Positions 43,212-51,154 of a stretch of DNA of 58,493 nt are shown piece after piece (positions within the stretch are counted from its first letter, which is position 1; the number at the start of each line of letters is the position of its first letter). The notes beneath the pieces are model-generated. The model was not told the origin of the DNA. It saw nothing but the letters and a program-made list of their open reading frames with translations, and searched no databases. Both the position numbers and the translations under genes were made by a program. The DNA lies in contig CACPON010000005.1 of assembly GCA_902635645.1 (NCBI GenBank), forward strand, positions 1 to 58,493. The letters run 5' to 3'. This DNA comes from an uncultured SAR86 cluster bacterium (GTDB taxonomy: Bacteria; Pseudomonadota; Gammaproteobacteria; Magnimaribacterales; D2472).

Positions 43212-43701
43212 AATTAAAAATGTCAGCTTTATAGGTATGGCTGGTTGCGGAAAGTCAACTATTGGAAAGGCATTATCCAAAAATTTGGGAATTAATTTTA
43301 CTGATACTGACATATTAATCGAAGAAAGATTTAAAGCCTCTCTTGAACAAATAAAAAAAGATAACGGATATAAATTTGTTAGGCGTGCTGAAGAAGAAGT
43401 GATACTAAGTCTTGATAAAGATATAAAAATTATCTCTACCGGAGGTAGCGCAGTCTATTCTGAAAAATCGATGTTTCATTTAAGCTCTTTTTCTAAAATT
43501 GTTTATATTAATACGCCTCTTGAAGAAATAAAAAACAGAATTGGTCAGGGTCAACAAAGAGGATTGGCTGCTCCTGAGGATTTAAGTATTGATGATATTT
43601 ATCAAGAAAGAGAGCCTCTTTACAAGAGATGGGCAGATATTACATTGGATGGTAAAGACTCGGTAGAAAATTTATTATCGAGTGTTCTCAGTTTTATTTG
43701 A
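43198..43701 (+). CDS. Shikimate kinase-like protein
   Basis: The 167-residue P-loop protein is a nucleoside-monophosphate-kinase-fold relative of shikimate kinase. It has G-M-A-G-C-G-K-S-T (Walker A), the T-D-T-D-I-L-I-E block, F-V-R-R-A-E-E-E-V-I, and S-T-G-G-S-A-V where AroK has a GGG motif. The lid reads R-G-L rather than the usual R-P-L. These changes leave shikimate as a likely but unproven substrate. The start overlaps pip by 14 bases (an alternative ATG is at 43204), and the stop overlaps the next ATG by one base. Confidence 0.7.
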   Translation: MDMHRIKNVSFIGMAGCGKSTIGKALSKNLGINFTDTDILIEERFKASLEQIKKDNGYKFVRRAEEEVILSLDKDIKIISTGGSAVYSEKSMFHLSSFSKIVYINTPLEEIKNRIGQGQQRGLAAPEDLSIDDIYQEREPLYKRWADITLDGKDSVENLLSSVLSFI

Positions 43702-44375
43702 TGGAAAAAATTAGAACATTGATTGTTGGAGCCTCTGGTCTTGTTGGGGGTGAAGTTCTTAAGTGTGTCTCAAAAGAAAATCAGGAGATTTTTTTATTAT
43801 CAAGAAGAACTCGAGGTATTGTCCAAGAAAACTGTAGTGAAATTATTTCAGATTTTGATGACATAGATAATATAGACTTTCCAAAAGTAGATCATGTTTA
43901 TATATCGATTGGAAAAAAATTGGGTTCAAGTGAGCTTATGTATATTCGAAAATCTGAAAGAAATGATTTTATCAAGATAGATTACGAATATGTTTTAAAT
44001 ATAGCCAGAAAGTCTTTTAATAATGGTGCAAAATCAATAGCGATAGTGTCTGCAATAGGAGCAAACAAAACCTCAAAGAACTTATATCTCAAAACAAAGG
44101 GCAATATGGAAGATCTTGTTAATGAGATAGGATTTACAAAAACTATCTTTGCCCAACCTAGTCATTTGCTAGGTCAAAGAGTTGATGAAGAATTTAAACT
44201 TGATGTTTCATTAATAGAGCTAGGAGGTAAAATTTTTGATCCATTAATGCTTGGTCCATTATTAGATTTAAGATTTATAGATGCAAAATATGTTGCTAAA
44301 GCAATGGTGCAAAAAATGAATGATAATTCAACAGGTTTATCTATTCTAAAATATAAAGATTTTGTTAACGCCTAA
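43701..44375 (+). CDS. NAD(P)-binding protein, HTATIP2/Rossmann type
   Basis: The 224-residue protein begins with a Rossmann loop V-G-A-S-G-L-V-G-G-E-V-L. It belongs to the atypical SDR group related to HTATIP2 and NmrA-like regulators: S-I-G-K-K-L-G-S-S and S-A-I-G-A-N lie in the middle, but the classical Tyr/Lys catalytic pair is not obvious. I used the ATG at 43701 (TGATG overlap with the kinase stop) instead of a TTG three bases before. Function is unknown. The stop overlaps the stop of the convergent gene as CTAA. Confidence 0.7.
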   Translation: MEKIRTLIVGASGLVGGEVLKCVSKENQEIFLLSRRTRGIVQENCSEIISDFDDIDNIDFPKVDHVYISIGKKLGSSELMYIRKSERNDFIKIDYEYVLNIARKSFNNGAKSIAIVSAIGANKTSKNLYLKTKGNMEDLVNEIGFTKTIFAQPSHLLGQRVDEEFKLDVSLIELGGKIFDPLMLGPLLDLRFIDAKYVAKAMVQKMNDNSTGLSILKYKDFVNA

Positions 44376-44635
44376 AGAATTTCTCTATTTGTTCTGAGCA
44401 TTTTACGAATAGCATGTGCAGAGTTTAATAACCAAAAAGCTGAAGCAAAGAAAAAGTAATATAAACCAGCATATAGTTGAACTATCATTGCAAGAATACT
44501 CCCCATTGCAACTGCAATTAGTCCTAACAATCTCTTATTATACTTTTTTGAGACAATAAGAGGCGCGGCTATCAATGTGCCAAAAACTACGCTAATAATT
44601 TGAATAATTTCAAGGATAGTCATACTGATAGACAA
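44372..44635 (-). CDS. Small three-helix membrane protein, unknown
   Basis: The 87-residue product is almost entirely hydrophobic, with three predicted helices at about 5-26, 34-52 and 54-72, and a basic C-terminal tail (R-K-M-L-R-T-N-R). A Lys/Arg cluster (K-K-Y-N-K-R) lies between helices one and two, giving a positive-inside layout. I recognise no family. It converges on the NAD(P)-binding gene with a shared CTAA. Because the stop overlap matches the pattern at other real gene pairs, I think it is genuine. Confidence 0.55.
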   Translation of the reverse strand: MSISMTILEIIQIISVVFGTLIAAPLIVSKKYNKRLLGLIAVAMGSILAMIVQLYAGLYYFFFASAFWLLNSAHAIRKMLRTNREIL

Positions 44636-44714
44636 AAAGAATTATGCCTATGAGTATAAATATCGGAGCATTATGAATATTTTTTTTTAAAAGTAAATAT
44701 TTTTTTGAACTTTT

Positions 44715-44743
44715 TTGTAAATAATTTACTCTATTAGTATAAA
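44715..44743 (+). promoter_or_regulatory. Candidate promoter of the secreted 125-residue protein
   Basis: TTGTAA (44715-44720), 17 bases and TATAAA (44738-44743) make a plausible sigma-70 promoter. A Shine-Dalgarno TGGAGA (44753-44758) follows just before the ATG at 44762. Confidence 0.4.
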
Positions 44744-44761
44744 TATAATTTTTGGAGAAAT

Positions 44762-45139
44762 ATGAAGAAAATAACTGCTTTAATAATTGCTTTTTCAATG
44801 TTCGGATCTTTATATGCTGATGATCATAAAAAAGAAAAAAGAGAACATCCAAATAAGCTTATGAGTGCAAAAGAATGTATGGAGACTAAATCTGGGATTG
44901 GATGGTTTCTAGGTGCCGCAGATGATGTTTTTGAAGATATTAAAAAGCATGGAGATTCAAAAGATAAATCATGGAACGATGAAAAATGGGCCGATGCTAT
45001 TGCTCTATCTGCCTTAGCTTCAAATTATTCAACTGTTTATGATGTATGGTGTAAAGATATGATTAATCATAGAATGAAGATGAGAATGCATGAATCTCAT
45101 AAAGATCATATGAAGGAGAAGAAAAAGAAAAAGGATTAG
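44762..45139 (+). CDS. Secreted small protein with His/Met/Lys-rich tail, unknown
   Basis: The 125-residue protein has a clear signal peptide with cleavage expected after L-Y-A (residue 19). The mature part is very charged, with two cysteines (39 and 97) that could form a disulfide. It has a central D-D-V-F-E-D-I region and a tail (103-125) alternating His, Met, Arg and Lys with four His, ending in five Lys. It matches no family I know. The tail could bind metal or polyanions, but this is a guess. It has its own promoter and good ribosome-binding site, so expression is likely. Confidence 0.7.
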   Translation: MKKITALIIAFSMFGSLYADDHKKEKREHPNKLMSAKECMETKSGIGWFLGAADDVFEDIKKHGDSKDKSWNDEKWADAIALSALASNYSTVYDVWCKDMINHRMKMRMHESHKDHMKEKKKKKD

Positions 45140-45142
45140 GTC

Positions 45143-45367
45143 CTAAAATTTTCCTCTTTGAAATCTCATTCTTATTGAAAAAACCCTTACAAGGGCAACT
45201 AAAGTAAGAATAGATTGAGTGAACAATGAAATTGTTAGCGGGTTTGACCACTGCCAGCTATCAATTGTTAACCACAATAGAAATGTTTGAAGTGGAAAAT
45301 TAATTACGGCCCCCATTAATACTACTATCACAGCCTCTCTAAAAGCTACCTTTTCTGTCTTATTCAT
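45143..45367 (-). CDS. Small two-helix membrane protein (DUF7220-like)
   Basis: The 74-residue product starts T-E-K-V-A-F-R-E-A-V, then has two hydrophobic helices (about 11-33 and 43-62) and a basic end (R-M-R-F-Q-R-G-K-F). The layout resembles short orphan proteins of the DUF7220 group, but I am not certain of the family. It lies eight bases after the ybjQ-like gene and is probably cotranscribed. Its 3' end faces the secreted-protein gene, three bases away. Confidence 0.55.
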   Translation of the reverse strand: MNKTEKVAFREAVIVVLMGAVINFPLQTFLLWLTIDSWQWSNPLTISLFTQSILTLVALVRVFSIRMRFQRGKF

Positions 45368-45375
45368 TTTTTTCC

Positions 45376-45732
45376 TTATTTTTTAATTTTTACACCAGTA
45401 CCATATGCCAATATTTCAGAAGCACCCTGAGTTATGGTTGAGGTTTGAAACCTAAAACAGACAACAGCATTTGCTCCTTTTGCTTTAGCATCATCTAACA
45501 TTCTTTGGTAGGCTTGATCTCTAGAGGTTTGTAATAATTTAGAATAGCCAACAAGCTCACCTCCAACTAAATTTTTTAAATTCGCGAAAATATCAGACCC
45601 CACATTTCTAGACCTAACGGTGCTGCCCTGCACTATGCCTACATAATCAACAATCTCTACTCCATCTATATCATTAGTGGATACTACTAATAAATCTTGT
45701 GAAATGTGTTCTTGGTTTAAATCTTCTGTCAT
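45376..45732 (-). CDS. YbjQ/UPF0145 family protein
   Basis: The 118-residue protein matches the UPF0145/DUF74 family of homopentameric small proteins. It has V-S-T-N-D-I-D-G-V-E-I-V-D-Y-V-G-I-V-Q-G near the N-terminus, then G-E-L-V-G-Y-S-K-L-L-Q-T-S-R-D-Q-A, and K-A-K-G-A-N-A-V-V-C-F-R-F in the last third. The family is sometimes labelled heavy-metal binding, with no firm biochemical proof. It is divergent from hspQ (36-base gap) and upstream of the small membrane protein. Confidence 0.88.
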   Translation of the reverse strand: MTEDLNQEHISQDLLVVSTNDIDGVEIVDYVGIVQGSTVRSRNVGSDIFANLKNLVGGELVGYSKLLQTSRDQAYQRMLDDAKAKGANAVVCFRFQTSTITQGASEILAYGTGVKIKK

Positions 45733-45768
45733 GACTTTTTTCCTTAAATGGTTTAATTTATAAATATA

Positions 45769-46101
45769 ATGCAGAAATTAGTTGAAGCAAAGTTTTCTAT
45801 TGGAAATGTAGTTAAGCATAAGTTTTTAAACTTTAGAGGTGTTATTTTTGATCTAGATCCGGAGTTTAATAATACTGAAGAGTGGTATCAAGCAATACCA
45901 GAACAAATTAGGCCAATAAAAGAACAGCCTTTTTATCATTTATTTGCTGAAAATAAAGAAATCTTTTATATCGCATATGTTTCAGAACAAAACTTATTAT
46001 TGGATAAATCTAAAAAGCCTTGCAATCATCCTGGTATCAAAGAGATATTTGAAAAATTTGATGGTGTGAACTATCACCCCCACACTAAAGCAAAAAATTA
46101 A
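45769..46101 (+). CDS. hspQ: Heat shock protein HspQ
   Basis: HspQ is a small hemimethylated-DNA-binding-like protein that acts as a specificity enhancer of the Lon protease in Yersinia and E. coli. The 110-residue protein has F-S-I-G-N-V-V-K-H-K-F-L-N-F-R-G-V-I-F-D followed by P-E-F-N-N-T-E-E-W-Y and Q-P-F-Y-H-L-F-A-E-N. No obvious heat-shock promoter is visible in the 36-base gap to the divergent ybjQ-like gene. Its end almost touches the convergent aminotransferase gene. Confidence 0.92.
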   Translation: MQKLVEAKFSIGNVVKHKFLNFRGVIFDLDPEFNNTEEWYQAIPEQIRPIKEQPFYHLFAENKEIFYIAYVSEQNLLLDKSKKPCNHPGIKEIFEKFDGVNYHPHTKAKN

Positions 46102-46102
46102 A

Positions 46103-47305
46103 TTAACCTTGGTTGTGGGCTATTTGAGCAGCGGTTATAAAAACGTCCATTGCGATTTCTAGCTCTTTCTCACTGATAAATGTTGGAGCTATTCGAAGGG
46201 TATTATTTTTAGGATCTTTGCCATAGGGATGTGTGGCTCCTGCAGGAGTCAAAAGCACTCCCGCCTCTTTGCACAACTCAACAATTTTTGAAGCAATAGG
46301 TTTTTGTGATTTGAAAGTTATAAAATAGCCACCGGTTGGTTGAGAATACTCACCCACATCTTTATCAAGTTTTTCTAATGCTTTATAGGCTATCTCAAAT
46401 TTAGGCCTTATTAAATCAGCATGCTTTTTCATATGATCTTTAACGGCACTTAGATCTATAAAAAATTGTGTATGTCTTTTTTGATTTACTTTATCAGGAC
46501 AGATAACCATCGAGCCTCTTATTCGCTTAATTAAATCTAAGTTATCACTTGCAGCTACCATAAATGATAAACCACCACCACCAAAAGTAACTTTAGAAAA
46601 AGATGTTACAACCACTGTTTGATTGGTTGTTTTATTTTGCTCCGCTAGTTTCCAAACAGCTGTTTGATCTTTTGTGGGAAGGAAATCATGAACTAAGTAG
46701 GCATGATCAAAGAGAAAAAGAAAATCTTCAGAATAATGTCTACCAATTTTAAAAAGTTCATTTATATTTTCATCGCTATAAACTTCACCAGATGGGTTTG
46801 AGTGTCGTGGTACACAAATTATTCCAAGCACATTTGAGTTGGTTTGAAGTGCATCTGATAGCACATCAAGATCAACACCATCCTCTACCAAGGGCACTGT
46901 TATCATTTCTATTCCAAAATCTTCTAACATTCTAAAATGCCTATCAAATCCAGGGACGGGGCAGATAAATTTTGGAGCTTCAATGTCCTTCCATGGCACC
47001 GATTTGGCAAATAGATATTTTGCAAGAATCATCTGATAAGTAAGCATTAAACTAGATTGCTCGCCTGTAATAACATTATCAACAGGGGCTGATAGAAGAT
47101 CAGAGCCAAGAATTCTAGCATCTTGGATACCAAACGGCTCTCCATAATTTCTTAAGTCTACATCGCCATCAAAAGGCTCAACATTCATGCTTAACAGCTC
47201 ATTAGCCAAATCCAGCTGATATACGTCAGGTTTTCCTCTGGTGATATCAATTGAAAGACCTTGGGCCTTGATTTGTTCAAAATAAGTTAAAATGTTCTCT
47301 GACAT
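46103..47305 (-). CDS. Aspartate aminotransferase, type Ic
   Basis: The 400-residue PLP enzyme belongs to the Ic subclass of aspartate aminotransferases (Corynebacterium/Pseudomonas type, PF12897). It starts with I-T-R-G-K-P-D-V-Y-Q-L-D-L-A and R-N-Y-G-E-P-F-G-I. The pyridoxal Lys lies in the V-T-S-F-S-K-V-T-F-G-G-G-G segment, and R-H-S-N-P-S-G is the expected cofactor-phosphate region. It would exchange aspartate and 2-oxoglutarate for oxaloacetate and glutamate. Divergent from rmuC. Confidence 0.88.
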   Translation of the reverse strand: MSENILTYFEQIKAQGLSIDITRGKPDVYQLDLANELLSMNVEPFDGDVDLRNYGEPFGIQDARILGSDLLSAPVDNVITGEQSSLMLTYQMILAKYLFAKSVPWKDIEAPKFICPVPGFDRHFRMLEDFGIEMITVPLVEDGVDLDVLSDALQTNSNVLGIICVPRHSNPSGEVYSDENINELFKIGRHYSEDFLFLFDHAYLVHDFLPTKDQTAVWKLAEQNKTTNQTVVVTSFSKVTFGGGGLSFMVAASDNLDLIKRIRGSMVICPDKVNQKRHTQFFIDLSAVKDHMKKHADLIRPKFEIAYKALEKLDKDVGEYSQPTGGYFITFKSQKPIASKIVELCKEAGVLLTPAGATHPYGKDPKNNTLRIAPTFISEKELEIAMDVFITAAQIAHNQG

Positions 47306-47378
47306 AGGGCTTATTTTATAGGATTAAATCGTTAGTGGTATATATTATAAGAAGATTTAAAACTTTCTTGGACTAAAA

Positions 47379-48275
47379 ATGAATTTGTGGATTATTACAA
47401 TCATATTAATAATAATAATTTCATTATTAATCACTATTATTTATTTACAGATTCAAAATAGCTTAAATAAAGACAAGGGTCAGGAGTCAATTAAAGAACT
47501 AGATAGGGCTTTAGTGAAACAAGAAGATACCCTATTAGATTTAACAAAAGACATACAATCATTCCATGATCCTTTGAATAAATTAAGAAGGTATTTATCT
47601 GGGGGAACGCTTGCAGGGAAATTTGGTGAATGGTCACTTGAATCAATAATGCAAGATATCTTTAATCCAAATCAATATGTAAAGAATGCAGAGGTAATCA
47701 AAGGTTCTGGGAAGAGGGTTGAATTTGTTTTAAAAATGCCTGAGGGGCTTTTGCTACCTATTGATGCCAAATTTCCATCAGGACTTTACGACACTTATCT
47801 TGATGCAATTGATCAAACAGATGAAAGACTAATTAAAAAATCTATAGATGATATAAAAAGGCATGTGGTAAAGGACGCATCTGATATTCAAGAAAAATAT
47901 GTTCAATCAGGTGTAACTGTGGATCTTGGGATTATGTATATACCAAGTGAGTCTTTGATGCAGTTAATTGATTCTATTGAGAATCTTAGAGAGTCTGTTT
48001 TTAGAGATTCAAGAGTTCTAATAATGGGGCCAAACTCTCTAGCGGCATACTTAATTAGTGTTCATATGGGTTTCAGAACTCTTGCTCTCAATAACAGGGC
48101 TGGAGAAATCATGGAAGAATTTGGCAAGTTAAAAAAAGAATTTGAAAAATTTGGAAGTTCAACTGAAGAATTATTGAAAAAAGCAGATGCGATGCTCAAA
48201 GCAGTAAATGAACATGCTACGCGAGAAAGACAAATGAATAAAGCTATTAAAAATATGGATCAGTTAGACAATTAA
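47379..48275 (+). CDS. rmuC: DNA recombination protein RmuC
   Basis: RmuC is thought to limit inversions at short inverted repeats and is a predicted nuclease-fold protein. The 298-residue form has an N-terminal membrane helix (about 2-24), a short coiled region, then the domain L-A-G-K-F-G-E-W, F-V-L-K-M-P-E-G, P-I-D-A-K-F-P and G-I-M-Y-I-P-S-E-S-L. It is much shorter than E. coli RmuC (475), mainly because the coiled coil is reduced. Its stop overlaps the convergent ftr1 stop as TTAA. Confidence 0.9.
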   Translation: MNLWIITIILIIIISLLITIIYLQIQNSLNKDKGQESIKELDRALVKQEDTLLDLTKDIQSFHDPLNKLRRYLSGGTLAGKFGEWSLESIMQDIFNPNQYVKNAEVIKGSGKRVEFVLKMPEGLLLPIDAKFPSGLYDTYLDAIDQTDERLIKKSIDDIKRHVVKDASDIQEKYVQSGVTVDLGIMYIPSESLMQLIDSIENLRESVFRDSRVLIMGPNSLAAYLISVHMGFRTLALNNRAGEIMEEFGKLKKEFEKFGSSTEELLKKADAMLKAVNEHATRERQMNKAIKNMDQLDN

Positions 48276-49111
48276 AAATAAAATCGTCTCCACATATTTA
48301 AGCCAAAAAACAAAGCACAAATCCATAAAATAACTTCAGGAATATTTGGATTGCTGTTATATCCAAAAAATCCTTTCAAGAAAACACCAATAGATCCTTT
48401 ATCATGTAACGGATGATAAATCTTCTGGCCTGTCTCACCTGTTTGAGGTTGCAATATATCCCAAGGTCTGTAGATTTCTGTTTTCTCTATTTGTTCTGAT
48501 TTTACTAAATACTCTTCAACCTCATGAGTTCCATAGGCAATCATCCCAGCCGATAAAAAAACCAATAATAAAGTTGTGTATTTAAATACATATCTTAAAT
48601 TTATTTTCCTTCCCTGAAGAACAATTAGGTACCCTATTAAAATTGCAAGGACTGCTCCAGTTATAAATCCTAAATATGAAAAAGATCCAGTAATAGAAAA
48701 ACTTGAAATTAAAAATACTGCCGTTTCAAAACCTTCTCTTAGAATTGCAAAGAACACCACTAAAAATACACCCCATGAGGAAAGCTTAATTGCGTTTAAA
48801 GTTTTACCTTCAAGTTCTTTCCTATCACTTACATGTTTTGATAACCAAAATATTACATACCAAATCAAGATAGCTGTTAGATAAAGGAAAATGCCTTCAA
48901 ACAAAGCTGCTGTAGAGTCATTTCCAAGAGATTCCTTGGCTTCTAGAACAAAATAACCAACTAAAATACTTGCAATAATTGCTGCTAAAACACCTAACCA
49001 CAGTTTATATAAATGGCCTAATTGATTTGATTTCTCTAAAATCAAATAAATAATTCCAACAACAAGAGATGCCTCTAAAACTTCTCTAAATACAATAATA
49101 AATTCGCTCAT
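48272..49111 (-). CDS. Ftr1/EfeU-type iron permease
   Basis: This 279-residue, seven-helix inner-membrane protein is an Ftr1-family iron transporter. Both iron-binding repeats are visible: F-R-E-V-L-E-A-S near residue 7 and L-R-E-G-F-E-T-A around residue 125 (the family signature is R-E-G-L-E). No efeO, efeB or multicopper oxidase is adjacent, so it may act alone or with other partners. A good Fur box lies just upstream. Confidence 0.9.
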   Translation of the reverse strand: MSEFIIVFREVLEASLVVGIIYLILEKSNQLGHLYKLWLGVLAAIIASILVGYFVLEAKESLGNDSTAALFEGIFLYLTAILIWYVIFWLSKHVSDRKELEGKTLNAIKLSSWGVFLVVFFAILREGFETAVFLISSFSITGSFSYLGFITGAVLAILIGYLIVLQGRKINLRYVFKYTTLLLVFLSAGMIAYGTHEVEEYLVKSEQIEKTEIYRPWDILQPQTGETGQKIYHPLHDKGSIGVFLKGFFGYNSNPNIPEVILWICALFFGLNMWRRFYF

Positions 49112-49136
49112 GTTAATTCCTTAAGGGTTCTTTAAA

Positions 49137-49151
49137 TGAGAATCATTCTTA
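49137..49151 (-). promoter_or_regulatory. Fur box in front of the iron permease gene
   Basis: TGAGAATCATTCTTA is a 7-1-7 inverted repeat close to the Fur consensus TGATAAT-n-ATTATCA, and its core GAGAATCATTCTT is nearly perfect. It lies 26 bases upstream of the ftr1 ATG. Iron-replete repression of the permease gene would be expected; the divergent dadA could also be affected. Confidence 0.75.
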
Positions 49152-49241
49152 TTTAGATTGTAACTAAATTTTTTTTAAATAAACAGCAAGTTTTTAATAT
49201 TATTTTGTCGCTTTTGTTTAGTTTTGTTGAGACAATGCATT

Positions 49242-50477
49242 ATGAAAAAAATTGCTGTAATTGGTGCTGGTATCGCTGGTACTACTACGGCCTACGCTCT
49301 TTTAAAAAAAGGTCATAGCGTAACTATCATTGATTCTCGAAGATACCCTGCAATGGCAACAAGTTATGCTAATGGTGGGCAATTGAGTGCCAGTAATGCA
49401 GAAACATGGAATACAACTAAAAATGTTGTGAGTGGAATCAAATGGATGTTTACTCCGGATGCTCCATTACTATTTAATCCATCACCTGAAATTCAAAAAT
49501 ATAAGTGGATGTTGGGATTTCTTTGGGCAACTTTAAAAGGTGAGCATAAAAAAAATACTCTTGAAACAATCGATATTGCAAAAAAAGCTAGAGAAATATA
49601 TTTCAAAATAGCTGATGAGGAAGGAATAGAGTTTGAGTTACTAAAAAAAGGTATTTTAAGATTTTATGATAATGAAAAAGAATTTAAATTAGATAAAGAA
49701 AAGGTTTCATGGTTAGATCAAGAGGGAATGGAGTGGGATATATTAACCACTGATGAAGTTAAAGAAATAGAGCCAGCTTTTGAAAATAATAAAAATTATG
49801 AAAAAATTCTTGGCGGAATATATACCAAATCTGATGCAAGCGGTGATATTCATAAGTTCTGTACTCATCTAGAAAAAGTTCTTGTAGAAAAGTACTCAGC
49901 AAATCTTCAACTTAAAACAACTGTTGAATATATAACCAGACAAAAAGATAAGCTGGTGCTAACAATGAGACACGAAAATGAAATAATCAATGGTGACTTT
50001 GATAATGTCGTCATTTGTGCTGGGGTAAATACACAAAACTTTGCAAATAGGCTTGGTGATAAAATGAATATATATCCAGTTAAAGGTTATAGCGTCACAA
50101 TTGATCTTAAGGACGAAATATCTAAACAATGTGCTCCAACAGTATCATTAATTGATCAGCCAGTAAAAATTGTTGCTAGTAGACTGGGTGATAGATTTAG
50201 GGTTGCTGGCACAGCAGAACTTGCTGGAGTAAATACTGATATCAGACAAGACAGAATTAAGCCCCTACTAAAATGGGTTGAAAAATATTTTCCAAATGTC
50301 AGTACTGAAACTTATACACCATGGGCGGGACTAAGACCCATGACTCCAAACATGATGCCAATTACAAGAGAAAGTATGATGAAAGGAGTTTATTATCATG
50401 CAGGTCATGGTCATCTTGGCTGGACGTTAAGTGCGCAAACTGCACAAATTGTTGCAGATAAAATAGATTCCAATTAA
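49242..50477 (+). CDS. dadA: D-amino acid dehydrogenase small subunit
   Basis: DadA is a membrane-associated flavoprotein that oxidises D-amino acids, classically D-alanine, feeding the respiratory chain. The 411-residue protein starts I-A-V-I-G-A-G-I-A-G-T-T-T-A-Y (FAD loop) and carries N-G-G-Q-L-S, G-G-I-Y-T-K-S-D-A-S-G-D, V-K-G-Y-S-V-T, W-A-G-L-R-P-M-T-P and H-G-H-L-G-W-T. I chose the ATG at 49242 because the FAD loop follows directly; upstream TTG codons add six unconserved residues. No alanine racemase gene is adjacent. Confidence 0.9.
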   Translation: MKKIAVIGAGIAGTTTAYALLKKGHSVTIIDSRRYPAMATSYANGGQLSASNAETWNTTKNVVSGIKWMFTPDAPLLFNPSPEIQKYKWMLGFLWATLKGEHKKNTLETIDIAKKAREIYFKIADEEGIEFELLKKGILRFYDNEKEFKLDKEKVSWLDQEGMEWDILTTDEVKEIEPAFENNKNYEKILGGIYTKSDASGDIHKFCTHLEKVLVEKYSANLQLKTTVEYITRQKDKLVLTMRHENEIINGDFDNVVICAGVNTQNFANRLGDKMNIYPVKGYSVTIDLKDEISKQCAPTVSLIDQPVKIVASRLGDRFRVAGTAELAGVNTDIRQDRIKPLLKWVEKYFPNVSTETYTPWAGLRPMTPNMMPITRESMMKGVYYHAGHGHLGWTLSAQTAQIVADKIDSN

Positions 50478-51136
50478 GGCAAATCAATAATTTCCCAAGA
50501 CCTTTTCTTGCACTCCTCTCTCAATTTATTATCAGGATTTACAGCTATTGGTTTATTAGCAGCTAAAAATAATGGGAAGTCATTCATTGAATCAGAATAA
50601 AATGTAACATTTTCAAAATCATTGAAATTATTATTGAGCATCCATTCTTTAACCTTACTGAGTTTTCCCTCCCCTAAAGCTGGTATACCTTTAACCTTGC
50701 CAGAATAAACCCCATCAATCACCTCAACCTCCGTTGCAACAATATTTTCAAAGCCCAACCTCGTGGCTATAGGATTGACTATTACAGAATTTGTAGCAGA
50801 GGCAAGCAACATAACATCGTTATTATGATGGTGATTATGTAGTAATCTCAATGCATATATATTAATCATCGGCTCTATGACTGAAGACAGGAACTCGGTC
50901 ATGATATTTTCAACATAATCCGGTGTTTTTCCTTTTATTGTTGAAAGAGCAAACTCAGCCCACTCATCATAATCTAAATTCCCCTCATAATATTTATCAT
51001 AAAAATACTGATTTTTTTTCTCATATTCTTCTTTATTAACATGCCCAGTTTGGATTAAAAAATTAATCCACGAATAATCAGAATCTCCATTAAGAATGGT
51101 ATTATCTAAATCAAATATTGCTAAATTTCTTTTCAT
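50474..51136 (-). CDS. HAD-IB family phosphatase
   Basis: The 220-residue protein is a haloacid-dehalogenase-type phosphatase of subfamily IB: F-D-L-D-N-T-I-L-N-G-D-S (motif I with the nucleophile Asp10 and Asp12), L-L-A-S-A-T-N (motif II), G-E-G-K-L-S-K (motif III Lys), F-Y-S-D-S-M-N-D-F-P (motif IV). Relatives in pseudomonads lie next to rppH, as here (divergent), and include histidinol-phosphatase candidates. The stop codons of this gene and dadA overlap in TTAA. Confidence 0.82.
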   Translation of the reverse strand: MKRNLAIFDLDNTILNGDSDYSWINFLIQTGHVNKEEYEKKNQYFYDKYYEGNLDYDEWAEFALSTIKGKTPDYVENIMTEFLSSVIEPMINIYALRLLHNHHHNNDVMLLASATNSVIVNPIATRLGFENIVATEVEVIDGVYSGKVKGIPALGEGKLSKVKEWMLNNNFNDFENVTFYSDSMNDFPLFLAANKPIAVNPDNKLREECKKRSWEIIDLP

Positions 51137-51154
51137 TAAATAATAATTAATACA

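Noticed and set aside
44610-44852. 80-codon minus-strand frame across the secreted-protein start
   Set aside because: Overlaps the promoter and signal peptide of a better-supported gene; sequence is mostly Lys/Asn/Phe from AT-rich DNA.
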